Shown here: positions 14,896 to 27,337 of the stretch, piece by piece
How the letters are laid out: each line of letters opens with the position of its first letter
Numbering within the stretch: the stretch's first letter is position 1
Origin: Bolinopsis microptera
Lineage: Eukaryota; Ctenophora; Tentaculata; Lobata; Bolinopsidae
Direction of reading: 5' to 3'
Assembly: GCF_026151205.1 (NCBI RefSeq)
Contig: NC_087072.1
Span: 25,883,799-25,943,798 of the forward strand
DNA: 60,000 bases
Position numbers and translations under genes: made by a program
Notes under the pieces: generated by a model
What the model was told of the DNA's origin: nothing
Seen by the model: only the letters and a program-made list of their open reading frames with translations
The model's database searches: none

Positions 14896-16985
14896 ACAGC
14901 CAACACACAGCTCACCCGGGGAGATGAGGGTAGGAGTAACATCCTACATTCATATCAACTGGGGAGCCAACACACAGCTCACCCGGGGAGATGAGGGTAG
15001 GAGTAACATCCTACATTCATATCAACTGGGGAGGCAACACACAGCTCACCCGGGGAGATGAGGGTAGGAGTAACATCCTACATTCATATCAACTGGGGAG
15101 CCAACACACAGCTCACCCGGGGAGATGAGGGTAGGAGTAACATCCTACATTCATATCAACTGGGGAGCCAACACACAGCTCACCCGGGAGATGAGGGTAG
15201 GAGTAACATCCTACATTCATATCAACTGGGGAGCCAACACACAGCTCACCCGGGGAGATGAGGGTAGGAGTAACATCCTACATTCATATCAACTGGGGAG
15301 CCAACACACAGCTCACCCGGGAGATGAGGGTAGGAGTAACATCCTACATTCATATCAACTGGGGAGCCAACACACAGCTCACCCGGGGAGATGAGGGTAG
15401 GAGTAACATCCTACATTCATATCAACTGGGGAGCCAACACACAGCTCACCCGGGGAGATGAGGGTAGGAGTAACATCCTACATTCATATCAACTGGGGAG
15501 CCAACACACAGCTCACCCGGGGAGATGAGGGTAGGAGTAACATCCTACATTCATATCAACTGGGGAGCCAACACACAGCTCACCCGGGGAGATGAGGGTA
15601 GGAGTAACATCCTACATTCATATCAACTGAGGAGGCAATACTTCTACCCGGGGAGATGAGGGCACTGGTAGGAGTAACATCCTACATTCATATCAACTGG
15701 GGAGCCAACACACAGCTCACCCGGGGAGATGAGGGTAGGAGTAACATCCTACATTCATATCAACTGGGGAGCCAACACACAGCTCACCCGGGGAGATGAG
15801 GGTAGGAGTAACATCCTACATTCATATCAACTGGGGAGCCAACACACAGCTCACCCGGGGAGATGAGGGTAGGAGTAACATCCTACATTCATATCAACTG
15901 GGGAGGCAATACTTCTACCCGGGGAGATGAGGGTAGGAGTAACATCCTACATTCATATCAACTGGGGAGCCAACACACAGCTCACCCGGGGAGATGAGGG
16001 TAGGAGTAACATCCTACATTCATATCAACTGGGGAGCCAACACACAGCTCACCCGGGGAGATGAGGGTAGGAGTAACATCCTACATTCATATCAACTGGG
16101 GAGCCAACACACAGCTCACCCGGGGAGATGAGGGTAGGAGTAACATCCTACATTCATATCAACTGGGGAGCCAACACACAGGCTCACCCGGGGAGATGAG
16201 GGTAGGAGTAACATCCTACATTCATATCAACTGGGGAGCCAACACACAGCTCACCCGGGGAGATGAGGGTAGGAGTAACATCCTACATTCATATCAACTG
16301 GGGAGCCAACACACAGCTCACCCGGGGAGATGAGGGTAGGAGTAACATCCTACATTCATATCAACTGGGGAGCCAACACACAGCTCACCCGGGGAGATGA
16401 GGGTAGGAGTAACATCCTACATTCATATCAACTGGGGAGCCAACACACAGCTCACCCGGGGAGATGAGGGTAGGAGTAACATCCTACATTCAGATCAACT
16501 GGGGTGCCAACACACAGCTCACCCGGGGAGATGAGGGTAGGAGTAACAATCTACATTCATATCAACCTGGGGAGCCAACACACAGCTCACCTGGGAGATG
16601 AGGGTAGGAGTAACATCCCATCCTACATTCATATCAACTGGACGGGAGCCATCACAGCAGCTCACCCGGGGAGATGAGAGGGCAATGGGTAGGAGTAACA
16701 TCCTACATTCATATCAACTGGGAGGCAATACTCTACCGGGGAGATGAGGGCACTGGTAGGAGTAACATCCTACATTCATATCAACTGGGGAGGCAATACT
16801 TCTACCCGGGGAGATGAGGGCACTGGTAGGAGTAACATCCTACATTCATATCAACTGGGGAGGCAATACTTCTACCCGGGGAGATGAGGGCACTGGTAGG
16901 AGTAACATCCTACATTCATATCAACTGGGGAGGCAATACTTCTATCCGGGGAGATGAGGGCACTGGTAGGAGTAACATCCTATTA
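14896..16985. repeat. 67-bp minisatellite, about 31 copies
   Basis: Units of 66-67 bp contain CACCCGGGGAGATGAGGGTA and a core with ACATCCTACATTCATATC. Some copies carry a variant half (GGCAATACTTCTACCCGGGG) and an inserted CACTGG; these dominate the right end from about 16680. The CCCGGG site recurs in nearly every unit. Read on the minus strand, each unit has CTCCCCAG and CCCGG|GTGAGC, an acceptor-like and a donor-like motif about 44 bp apart. Confidence 0.96.
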
Positions 16986-18070
16986 AATATTAAGATAGTT
17001 GAAATATTGGGAGGAGTAAGATAGTTGAAATAGTGGTAGGAGTAAGATAGTTGAAATAGTGGTAGGAGTAAGATAGTTGAAATAGTTGGGTGAGTAAGAT
17101 AGTTGAAATAGTTGAAATAGTAAGATAGTTAAAAATATTGGGAGAAGTAAGATAGTTGAAATAGTTGAAATAGTTGAAATATTTGAAATAGTTGAAATAG
17201 TGGGAGGAGTAAGATAGTTGAAATAGTTGAAATAGTGGGATGAGTAAGATAGTTAAAATATTGGGAGGAGTAAGATAGTTGAAATAGTGGGAAGAGTAAG
17301 ATAGTTGAAATAGTTGAAATAGTAAGATAGTTGAAATAGTGGGAGGAGTAAGATAGTTGAAATATTGGGAGGAGTAAGATAGTTGAAATATTGGGAGGAG
17401 TAAGATAGTTGAAATAGTGGTAGGAGTAAGATAGTTGAAATAGTGGTAGGAGTAAGATAGTTGAAATAGTGGGTGGAGTAAGATAGTTGAAATAGTTGAA
17501 ATATTGGGAGGAGTAAGATAATTGAAATAGTTGAAATATTGGGAGGAGTAAGATAGTTGAAATATTGGGAGGAGTAAGATAGTTGAAATATTGGGAGGAG
17601 TAAGATAGTTGAAATATTGGGAGGAGTAAGATAGTTGAAATAGTGGTAGGAGTAAGATAGTTGAAATAGTGGTAGGAGTAAGATAGTTGAAATAGTGGGT
17701 GGAGTAAGATAGTTGAAATAGTTGAAATAGTAAGATAGTTAAAATATTGGGAGAAGTAAGATAGTTGAAATAGTTGAAATAGTTGAAATAGTTGAAATAT
17801 TTGAAATAGTTGAAATAGTGGGAGGAGTAAGATAGTTGAAATAGTTGAAATAGTGGGATGAGTAAGATAGTTTAAAATATTGGGAGGAGTAAGATAGTTG
17901 AAATAGTGGGAAGAGTAAGATAGTTGAAATAGTTGAAATAGTAAGATAGTTGAAATAGTGGGAGGAGTAAGATAGTTGAAATAGTTGAAATAGTGGGAGG
18001 AGTAAGATAGTTGAAATAGTGGGAGGAGTAAGATAGTTGAAATATTGGGAGGAGTAAGATAGTTTGAAAT
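16986..18070. repeat. 26-bp minisatellite built on GATAGTTGAAATA
   Basis: The basic unit is GATAGTTGAAATAGTGGGAG plus GAGTAA. Internal 10-bp expansions of GTTGAAATA give variable lengths. It starts directly at the end of the preceding array, inside a copy of its ATCCTA motif. Confidence 0.92.
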
Positions 18071-20990
18071 ATTGGGAGGGTGGTTTTTTAAAAAGTGGGA
18101 GGGGGGTTTGGGGGAAATTTGGGGGGGAGTTGTTGGGTTTAAATATTGGGGGAGGGAAAATTTTTTTTAAAAAAAAAGGGGGAGGAGTTTAGTGGGGAAA
18201 TTTGGTTTTTAAAATTTTTTAAAATGTTGGGGGTTTTTTTGGGAAAATTTAAAAGGTTTTTTGGGGATTTTAAAAATAGTTTGGGAAAAAATAGGGGAAG
18301 GAAATTTGAAATGTGGAGGGGAAATGGTGGGTTTTTTAAAAAAGGGGTTTTAAAAAAAGGGGGGGGAGTAGGAAAGTTGAAAAGGGGAGGAGGGGAAAAA
18401 AATTTAAAAGGGGGAGGTGATTATTAAAAATTGGGGGTAAAAATATTTTCTGTGGGGGAAAAGATGTTTTTGTTTTGGGGTTTTAATGGGGGATAAAGTA
18501 ATTTTTTTGTTGGGGAAATTATTGGGAGGGAGTAAGATAGTTTTAAATTTGGGAGGGAAAAAATAAGTTTAAAAGGGGAGGGGGAAATTTGATAGGGGAA
18601 AAATTTTGGGGGGAAAAATGTTGTTTGGGAAAGGGGTTTAAAAAATTGGGGGGTTTTTTAAAAATTTGGGGGGGGGTTTTTTTGTTGAAATTTGGGAGGG
18701 GTTTGAAAGTTGGGAAAAAAAGGGGGGAGTTTAAAAAAGTTGAAAAAGTTTGAAAAAAATGGGAATAAAAATTTGGGAAAAATTTTGGGGGGTTTTGTTT
18801 GTTAAATTTTTGGGAGGGGGTTTGATTAAAGGGGGAAAAAGTTGAAAATTGGGGAGGAGTAAGGGTAGGTTGAAATTTGGGGGGATAAGATAATTTAAAT
18901 TTTTGGGGGAAATAAAATAGTTTTTAAAAAATTGGGAGGAGGGTTTAAAAATAGTTGGGAAAAAATTTGGGGAAGGAAGTAAGTAAATGAAATATTGAAA
19001 TATTGGGGGGGAGTTAAAAATTTGAAATTATTGGGGGGGAGTTTAAAATAGTTGAAAAATTGGAGGAGTAAGAAGTTGAAATATTGGGAGGGTAAGAAAG
19101 TTGAAATAATTTTGGGGGGAGTAAGAAAATTTAAAAAGTTTTAAATAGGAAATAAGTTAAATTTTGAAAAATTTTTAAAAAAGTTTAAAAAGTTGGACTG
19201 GTCCCCCAACCTGGGTTGAATAACACACTGAAAGTTCCCCTAATTTTGTGGCCCAATTTTTGAGAGCCGCATTAACAATACTTAGCTCTCTAGAGTGCTC
19301 ATGATAAATTTCACAGTTCTAGAGAAAATTATCCGCGCTATTATTTAACACTTGGTAACGATCCTACAAGTGGAAATCACGTGACAATTCTCTAGCATCT
19401 CATTGGTAGAAGGAGGAGCTGGGCGGATAATTTGTGCCGGGAAATTTTACGCCAAAAAAGAGTATAAGAGTCCCGGGTTTTCTTTTAAAAAAAAAGCTTT
19501 TCATGTACCAACTGCTGTCCGAGGGACCCCGGGATTTTAGAGAGAAGGAGAGAGAGGGAGGGAGAAGATGGAAGGGGGAAGGGGGGGTTTTCCATGGCAA
19601 CATTAAAACCCCCTGTCCTGACAAGAAACTCCTTTCACAACCCCGGGGTTTAAAAAAAGATTTTCAGAGAACCCCCCTTGCTCAACAAGGCTTACCATTT
19701 TGACTAAAGGGGAGGGACAGAGGGCAGTTTACTAAGGGCAGTGACTAAAGGGCCTGACAAGGGAAAGGCCCGGGGGTAGAAGGGATTTTCTAAGGGGGAG
19801 TGACCCAGAAAGGGCAGTGACAAGGGCATGACTAGAGGGCCCGTGAATAGAGGGGGGAGTGCTAAAGGGGGATGACAGAAGGCAGTGACCCAAAAAGGGG
19901 GGAAGGTTTACCTAAAAGGCAGTGACAAAGGGAAGTTGGGCCCAGAAACAATTTACTAGAAGGCAAATGCCCAGAAAGGGAAATGGGCTAGAAGGGAGGG
20001 GACTGAGGGCAGTGACAGAAGGGGAGTGACTAAAGGTTAAGGGGACTAGAAGGGGAGTAACTAGAAGGGGAGTGGAAATTTGAGGGCAAAAGGGCTAAGT
20101 CAGTGACCCAAGGGCGTGCCCAGAGGGGGATGAAAAAAAGGCAGTGACTAGAAAAGGGAGTTTACTAGAGGGGAGTGACTAGAAGGGATGCCCAAAATAG
20201 CATTTTTAATTTCACTGCCATGAAGCCAAAGGCCGGGAAATTTTCATCCTGGGCCCCGCAAAAACTTTTTATCTATTATTATTGAATAGAAAATTTGCAT
20301 GTTTACAGTTTTTTCAGACCGTTAGTTATATGTACTTTTAAATATTTCAATTTTTTAAAATATTCTATTTTACAATTTTTTAAATTTTTTGTGTACCTTT
20401 TATAAATTTAATTTATCGTGTAATTCCATTATTAAAAAAAATTTCGGCACCCCGCCCCCCTCCACCGGGGGTTTTCAAAAAAACCCCAAAAGAAGGGATT
20501 TACTAAAGGGAGTGACTAAAAAGGGAGTGACTAAAAGGCCAAAAAGGGCCCCCGGGAAACCCCTACTTGAAGGAATCCCCCCGGGAAACAATGTCTTTTA
20601 GGGGAGGACAAAGGGGGAACCAAAGGGAAATGATTAAGAAAAGGGAGGACTAAAAGGGAGTTCCAAGGGGGCATGACTAAAAGGGCGTTACTGAAGGCAG
20701 TTACTAAAAAGGCCGTGACTAAGGGAAATGAATAAAGGATTTACTAGAAGGGAGGACTAAGGGCAGGCCCCAAAGGGCCAGGGCTAGAGGGGGGAAAAAA
20801 GGGATGACTAAAATTTTTGGACTAAAGGAAGTGACAAAAGGCAGGGGGCCCAAAGGGGGTTGACTAGAGGGGATTTAAATGAAGGCGTGACAAAAGGGGG
20901 AATTTCAAAAAGGTTTGGACTAAGGGCAGTGACAAAAGGTTTGGCCCATAAAGGCGTGACAAAGGGCAAATGACTACTAAGCAGTGACTA
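18071..20990. other. Low-quality consensus joining two tandem arrays
   Basis: From about 18071 the 26-bp array turns into text full of inflated G, A and T homopolymers with frequent indels. From about 19700 to 20990 the same decay affects the 14-bp array (TGACTAGA still visible). A roughly 500-bp non-repeat segment lies between (about 19195-19700), with one CACGTG and a CATTGG element near 19378-19407. Nothing in the flanking arrays shows this texture. I read it as unpolished assembly sequence and call no gene. Confidence 0.7.
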
Positions 20991-22576
20991 GAAGGCAGTG
21001 ACTAGAGGTTATTGGAATATAAGGAAGTGACTAAAGGCAGAGACAAGAGGGCAGGTGGACTAAGGGCAGTGACTAACGGGCGAGTGACGAGAGGGCAGAG
21101 ACTAGAAGGGCAGTGACTAGAGGCAGTGACAGAAGGCAGTGACTAGAAGGGCAGTGACTAGAGGGCAGTGACTAGAGGGCAGTGACTAGAAGGTAGTGAC
21201 TAGAGGGCAGTGACTAGAAGGCAGTGACTAGAAGGTAGTGACTAGAGGGCAGTGACTAGAGGGCAGTGACTAGAGGGCAGTGACTAGAAGGCAGTGACTA
21301 GAAGGCAGTGACTAGAAGGCAGTGACTAGAAGGCAGTGACTAGAAGGCAGTGACTAGAAGGCAGTGACTAGAAGGTAGTGACTAGAAGGCAGTGACTAGA
21401 GGGCAGTGACTAGAAGGCAGTGACTAGAAGGTAGTGATTAGAAGGCAGTGACTAGAAGGCAGTGACTAGAGGGCAGTGACTAGAGGGCAGTGACTAGAAG
21501 GCAGTGACTAGAAGGCAGTGACTAGAGGGTAGTGACTAGAAGGTAGTGACTAGAAGGCAGTGACTAGAGGGTAGTGACTAGAGGGTAGTGACTAGAAGGC
21601 AGTGACTAGAAGGCAGTGACTAGAAGGCAGTGACTAGAAGGCAGTGACTAGAGGGCAGTGACTAGAGGGCAGTGACTAGAAGGCAGTGACTAGAAGGTAG
21701 TGACTAGAGGGCAGTGACTAGAAGGTAGTGACTAGAAGGCAGTGACTAGAAGGCAGTGACTAGAGGGCAGTGACTAGAGGGCAGTGACTAGAAGGTAGTG
21801 ACTAGAAGGCAGTGACTAGAGGGTAGTGACTAGAAGGCAGTGACTAGAAGGCAGTGACTAGAGGGCAGTGACTAGAAGGCAGTGACTAGAGGGCAGTGAC
21901 TAGAGGGTAGTGACTAGAAGGCAGTGACTAGAAGGCAGTGACTAGAGGGCAGTGACTAGAAGGCAGTGACTAGAAGGCAGTGACTAGAAGGCAGTGACTA
22001 GAAGGTAGTGACTAGAAGGCAGTGACTAGAAGGCAGTGACTAGAAGGCAGTGACTAGAAGGCAGTGACTAGAAGGCAGTGACTAGAAGGCAGTGACTAGA
22101 GGGCAGTGACTAGAGGGCAGTGACTAGAAGGCAGTGACTAGAGGGCAGTGACTAGAGGGTAGTGACTAGAGGGCAGTGACTAGAGGGTAGTGACTAGAGG
22201 GCAGTGACTAGAGGGCAGTGACTAGAAGGTAGTGACTAGAGGGTAGTGACTAGAGGGCAGTGACTAGAGGGCAGTGACTAAAGGGCAGTGACTAGAAGGT
22301 AGTGACTAGAGGGTAGTGACTAGAGGGCAGTGACTAGAAGGCAGTGACTAGAAGGCAGTGACTAGAAGGCAGTGACTAGAGGGCAGTGACTAGAAGGTAG
22401 TGACTAGTCGAAGGCAGTGACTAGAAGGTAGTGACTAGAAGGCAGTGAATAGAAGGCAGTGACTAGAAGGCAGTGACTAGAAGGCAGTGACTAGAAGGTA
22501 GTGACTAGAAGGCAGTGACTAGAAGGTAGTGACTAGAGGGCAGTGACTAGAGGGCAGTGACTAGAAGGCAGTGACT
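20991..22576. repeat. 14-bp minisatellite, over 110 clean copies
   Basis: The unit is GGCAGTGACTAGAA or GGGCAGTGACTAGA, with a C-to-T variant (GGTAGTGACTAG). It becomes regular only right of about 21040; the part to the left is its degraded continuation. Confidence 0.96.
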
Positions 22577-23181
22577 ATGGCCTCAGCTCATAATTTTCAA
22601 GGGGAAATTATAATTGAGAGAGCCCGATGATTATCTGCCCCGCTAATATGTAATTAGTTAGTGTACTAGTACCACTAGTAACTAAATATGTAATTAGAGG
22701 ACTGAAAACTAGCAATCTATTGAAAAGGAGGTATGTTTACTAGTACTACTAGTACCGCTTGGTTACTAGAACTACTAGTACTACTAGTACCGCCTGGTAC
22801 ATTTCCATTTGTTTGATCAAATAAGAACACGATCGTAAATCGTATATCTTCAAAATGATTATCGCAATTAAGTTGTCAGAATTTGTGCAACGTTGCGTCA
22901 TTATATAGAAAAATGTCGAAAATGCGCAAAATGGGTTAGTTACCTTTAAATACAAGTATTTAAACATAAACTGCAATAAAATTAACTTTTTTTCTAAAGA
23001 AAACACAGCATATTTAATACAGGGTGGCCCAAAAGTAACTACCCACACGCAACCCTTTAATAACTCACGTAATTGGTATCAGAATTGCCTAAAAATTTCA
23101 GAGAATATAGATATGGGCCAAACTTAAATTTCCTGAAATTTTTATAAAATTTCATCAATTAAAGATCATGTCAAACGTTTT
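22577..23181. other. Non-repeat interval, no gene recognised
   Basis: Contains a short block of CTAGTACTACTAGTACCG repeats at 22740-22797, otherwise AT-rich. The minus-strand ORF at 22749-23048 overlaps this block and has no recognisable feature. Confidence 0.5.
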
Positions 23182-23634
23182 GAAGAACTGATAGAGCCTA
23201 TCTAGTCTTTCTGAAGAACTGATAGAGCCTATCTAGTCTTTCTGAACACCTGATAGAGCCTTTCTAGTCTTTCTGAAGAACTGATAGAGCCTATCTAGTC
23301 TTTCTGAAGAACTGATAGAGCCTATCTAGTCTTTCTGAAGAACTGATAGAGCCTATCTAGTCTTTCTGAAGAACTGATAGAGCCTATCTAGTCTTTCTGA
23401 AGAACTGATAGAGCCTATCTAGTCTTTCTGAAGAACTGATAGAGCCTATCTAGTCTTTCTGAAGAACTGATAGAGCCTATCTAGTCTTTCTGAAGAACTG
23501 ATAGAGCCTATCTAGTCTTTCTGAAGAACTGATAGAGCCTATCTAGTCTTTCTGAAGAACTGATAGAGCCTATCTAGTCTTTCTGAAGAACTGATAGAGC
23601 CTATCTAGTCTTTCTGAAGAACTGATAGAGCCAA
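23182..23634. repeat. 31-bp minisatellite, about 14 copies
   Basis: Near-identical units contain GAACTGATAGAGCCTATC and TAGTCTTTCTGA. One early copy is diverged (GAACACC). The unit has no donor-like GT motif, unlike most arrays in this window. Confidence 0.97.
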
Positions 23635-24037
23635 TCTAAAGTTGTTACTCTTCAATGAATTTTGAGTGCAGAACTCCTTCAATTTCGCTGAAACACGTTA
23701 AATTTTATGTTTTTATCCGAAAAACTTAAGTTAGGTTAGCAGTCATACAATCCGAGGATAAGTTTAAAAGCCAGGTGTAGTATTATTAAGACACTCCGCA
23801 CGCAATCAAGACATGTTCAGCGCACCTTGTCCGGAATGTTCCCCAGTTACAGAGAGAGAGCAGTAGGGTATATACTGAGAGCTACAGAGAGAGAGCAGTA
23901 CTAGTAGTAGTAGAGCCTACAGAGAGAGAGCTACAGACTCAACAGAGGCTTTGATCTCAAGGAGAGTTTAATTGAGAACAGGTTGAGGTAAGCTCTCAAC
24001 AAAGACACTAGTCCAGGTTACATAGCTTGTTTAGACA

Positions 24038-24096
24038 CGTGACCCGCCTGTTCAGCCTTCTGATTGGTTAACCTTTATTACTGGGTCACGTGTCAA
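24038..24096. promoter_or_regulatory. CCAAT box flanked by two CACGTG boxes
   Basis: The order is ACACGTGACC, then CTGATTGGTTAA (an inverted CCAAT box), then GGGTCACGTGTC, all within 58 bp. The two E-boxes are mirror images around the CCAAT element. This fits an NF-Y plus bHLH-zip module, but no start site was identified. Confidence 0.45.
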
Positions 24097-24660
24097 GATA
24101 AAGCATTTGCGTTCAAATTTGTTAAATCAAGTATGGTCTTAAGAATACAAGTTACTTAATAAAGTGGTATTAAAAGTTGGTATCCTAACAGCTGACACCG
24201 TACAATTCTTTTGAGAGATCTGGAGTCTTGCCTAGCTCCTAGTCTGGATTTAAAAAATCCAACTTCAAAACAGGGCTAGAAGTTTAATAGAATAAGATAA
24301 TAACGTCAGAAATTCAATTAAAAGCTGCTCGATTGAGCCAAAAATACGAAAAACTAAATTGAATAATAAAGTCCTGTACAGTGAGTGAGATGAGTAACAG
24401 GTGTAACATGTGTAACATGTGTAACATGTGTAACATCATTGTGAGATGATAACGAGAAAGTACTTGTACTATTAACAGCTCTAACAGTTCACAGAGAACA
24501 AATAAAATAGTACCGGGTAACTTCTTCTGAGAATAATTATAAGTAAAAGTGCTAATTTATTAAAAAACTTATGTTTTGTGTTGAGGCCTTTAGAAGCAAT
24601 TAAAAAGCCTCATTTAGAAATGTAAGGAATGTAATGATATCAGATAAATATATCACTTAC

Positions 24661-25920
24661 CAGACTTGCCGTTATCAAACGAACAATCCTGAAATAGAAT
24701 ATAATTTAAAACTAGTTTTTGACTTAAAATACAAAAATATACAGTCTCTGAGATTTGTAATAAATCAAGGTGTGACGACTGATAAATCAAGGTGTGACGA
24801 CTGATAAATCAAGGTGTGACGACTGATAAATCAAGGTGTGACGACTGATAAATCAAGGTGTGACGACTGATAAATCAAGGTGTGACGACTGATATATCAA
24901 GGTGTGACGACTGATATATCAAGGTGTGACGACTGATAAATCAAGGTGTGACGACTGATATATCAAGGTGTGACGACTGATATATCAAGGTGTGACGACT
25001 GATAAATCAAGGTGTGACGACTGATAAATCAAGGTGTGACGACTGATAAATCAAGGTGTGACGACTGATAAATCAAGGTGTGACGACTGATATATCAAGG
25101 TGTGACGACTGATATATCAAGGTGTGACGACTGATAAATCAAGGTGTGACGACTGATAAATCAAGGTGTGACGACTGATAAATCAAGGTGTGACGACTGA
25201 TATATCAAGGTGTGACGACTGATAAATCAAGGTGTGACGACTGATAAATCAAGGTGGGACGACTGATAAATCATTAAAGGAATGATATTTACCAATCGTC
25301 TGATCAAACCACAAAATTCAATAGTATTAATTTCAACTGCAATACAAATTTGTAGCACAGTAATAATAATTGATATTAAAAAATGGTTAAGCAGTATAGT
25401 ATTTACCAAGTTTCTTAAATCGAAGAATGCTTCGTGTATCTTCTCCTAAAAATATAGGGTTATACTATGAACTATTACTATGTACTACATAAGGTAACAG
25501 TTATACCCTGGCTCTATTCCATGTGATCGAAAGAAATGAGTGGACAGAAGTAAATGCATTGTCGCATGTAGATTAAATTACAGTTTATCATAAGCACAAA
25601 ATATAATACTGCAAATGATAGCAAAAAAAGGTAGAATAAATAAATTCATGTCTAAAATAAAATTTGATAAACTTAATTTAAACTATAACTATAACTAGCC
25701 ATGAGACATAGCAATGTTTAGTGTCTACAGACATGGTGAGGGGGGTCACGTGACTTACCAATATGTGAAAGTACACCTTCTCAAGGGGCAGGTATTTGGC
25801 AGTGCAATCAGAACCAAACGAGATATCAGTCTGACATATTTGCGAGAGATTAACTAGAGGGGTACTATTCTCGATGCATGAAGACATTATAGCTGAAACG
25901 GGTAACGAGTTATTACTCAT
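24661..25920 (-). CDS. Small-exon minus-strand gene, model incomplete
   Basis: Four segments look like exons. 25920-25759 opens with ATG (MSNNSLPVSAIMSS), contains SQICQTDISFGSDCTAKYLP and ends at ATTG|GTAAGT. 25445-25407 is 39 nt (acceptor TATTTTTAG, donor CTTG|GTAAAT). 25336-25293 is 44 nt (acceptor TGTATTGCAG, donor ATTG|GTAAAT). 24688-24661 is 28 nt (acceptor TATTTCAG, donor TCTG|GTAAGT). The last three join in one open frame: RFKKL, V at the junction, EINTIEFCGLIRRL, then DCSFDNGKS. The first segment ends in a phase that does not fit the second (+1), so an exon is missing, a site is wrong, or they are separate transcripts. No family is recognised. The intron between the 44-nt and 28-nt exons contains the 22-bp array. 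Confidence 0.45.
24766..25274. repeat. 22-bp minisatellite, about 23 copies, intronic
   Basis: The unit is GATAAATCAAGGTGTGACGA plus CT, with a TATATC variant. On the gene's strand the array begins about 18 bp after the donor at 25292 and fills most of the intron to the 28-nt exon. It copies the flank rather than the donor itself. Confidence 0.96.
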
Positions 25921-27337
25921 CCTACAATCCTATTACATAATTACTCAGTAAATCTGATAATAGCAATAATCTCATCATAGATTTGACGGGGTACGACGAC
26001 ATGAAATATAGGCTATAATATAATATAAGCGCTCTATAATGACATAGCTCCGATTAAATGAAATGTTGGAATGACACAGTTATAGGGAGGAATATAAAAA
26101 GGTATCTGTTTGAACGAGAAGATGGGCGCGGCCGGTAAGAGTAAAAGTAGTACGAGTATGAGGAGTAGAGCAAGCAATATTGATTCTGTGGTCTCGAGCG
26201 TTCTTTTTATTGCCACGGTTAAAAGGCTTAACTACTTAACGCGCAACTGTAGTGCAAAGCAGAATCTCAGAGTCGAGACACCCCAATTAGAATCAAGGTT
26301 TTACGGTGCTTCAATTTCTCAGACGCAGCAACTGTAGTACTGCTTTCTAATATACTAGTACCTAGTTCTAATAATTCTAATAATACTGCAACACTTTTTA
26401 AATGGTGATCCGATTTTGAACGAAAATAATCATTAGTAACTGGTGGAGCAAGTAGACGGGATTCAGAATGGAGCTGAATATTAAAAGGATTTGATAAAGT
26501 GCAGTTTGATCACGTGTAAGGGGTAAACTGCAATCTCTCTTAACGCAGGTTAAAGAGCTTGCAGTCACGTGGGCCCGGTCACGTGCAGTTTCCAACCATT
26601 AACAATCGCGCACATACCTGCTTGACATTCCATGAGCTTTGATGTTGACATGGCTGCGGCTGTAGTGCGTAAAATGGTTTTGGTGGGGGAGCCCTGTGAT
26701 TGGCGGAGGAAGATTGGGAATTATGAGGGAGAATCTGATTGGACAGAAACCAGACAAATAATAGAGCATTTATAAATCCGGGCATATAGAAGTTGAAGCA
26801 ATATTGAGAGCGACTGTTTAAAACACTTAAGCCTCTTGAACACGGATCACCTTCAGCTTTGCTCAAGAGCTCAACTTGTGCTCTTTAAGCCAATTACCCA
26901 ACTTCGTTTAATCCATAACTATTAACGTGAGTTGCACTGTAGAGCAAGACTCGTAGCAAGCTATAACAGGTATAAGGGGTATTTTACTTCGTGGGAATGG
27001 GAAGTGATCACGCGTCACAAAGTCACGTGAGCACGGAGTCAGATTTAACAGCTGAACTAATATAAAACTGCTAAGTGCTACTGTTTGAAATATCACCATA
27101 AACTGACTAGTGAGAGGCTGCCAACTATCTGAATGGCACTTTGGGTCACCTCTACAGCTGGACTCACCTCTAAATTCAGTGGAGTATAAAGATACAAAAC
27201 TTAAATGTATGACAATGTTTTAGTCGACATATTATTGTTATAATATGTACAAAGATAATTGTAACAGGAGACAATAAAAGAGCTCAGCTAAATGGTAAAG
27301 AGCACATGACGAAGATTATTATAAAGGAACATGTTCC
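25921..27337. promoter_or_regulatory. Intergenic interval with CCAAT and E-box elements at 26505-26745
   Basis: Three CACGTG cores (about 26511, 26564, 26580) are followed by two inverted CCAAT boxes (GTGATTGGCGGAGG near 26697 and CTGATTGGACAG near 26731), a promoter-like arrangement. Another CACGTG lies at about 27023. A short CpG-containing plus-strand ORF (26122-26337, MGAAGKSKSSTSMRSRA) is conceivable as a 5' exon, but it shows no good donor and is not called as a gene. Confidence 0.4.

Noticed and set aside
18146-20601. Lys/Phe/Gly-rich ORFs in the degraded region
   Set aside because: They arise from homopolymer-inflated, probably erroneous consensus.
26034-26337. Overlapping ORFs on both strands, one hydrophobic (minus) and one basic/Ser-rich (plus)
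   Set aside because: They are shadows of each other; neither has a convincing donor or family, so only the plus-strand reading is mentioned as a possibility.
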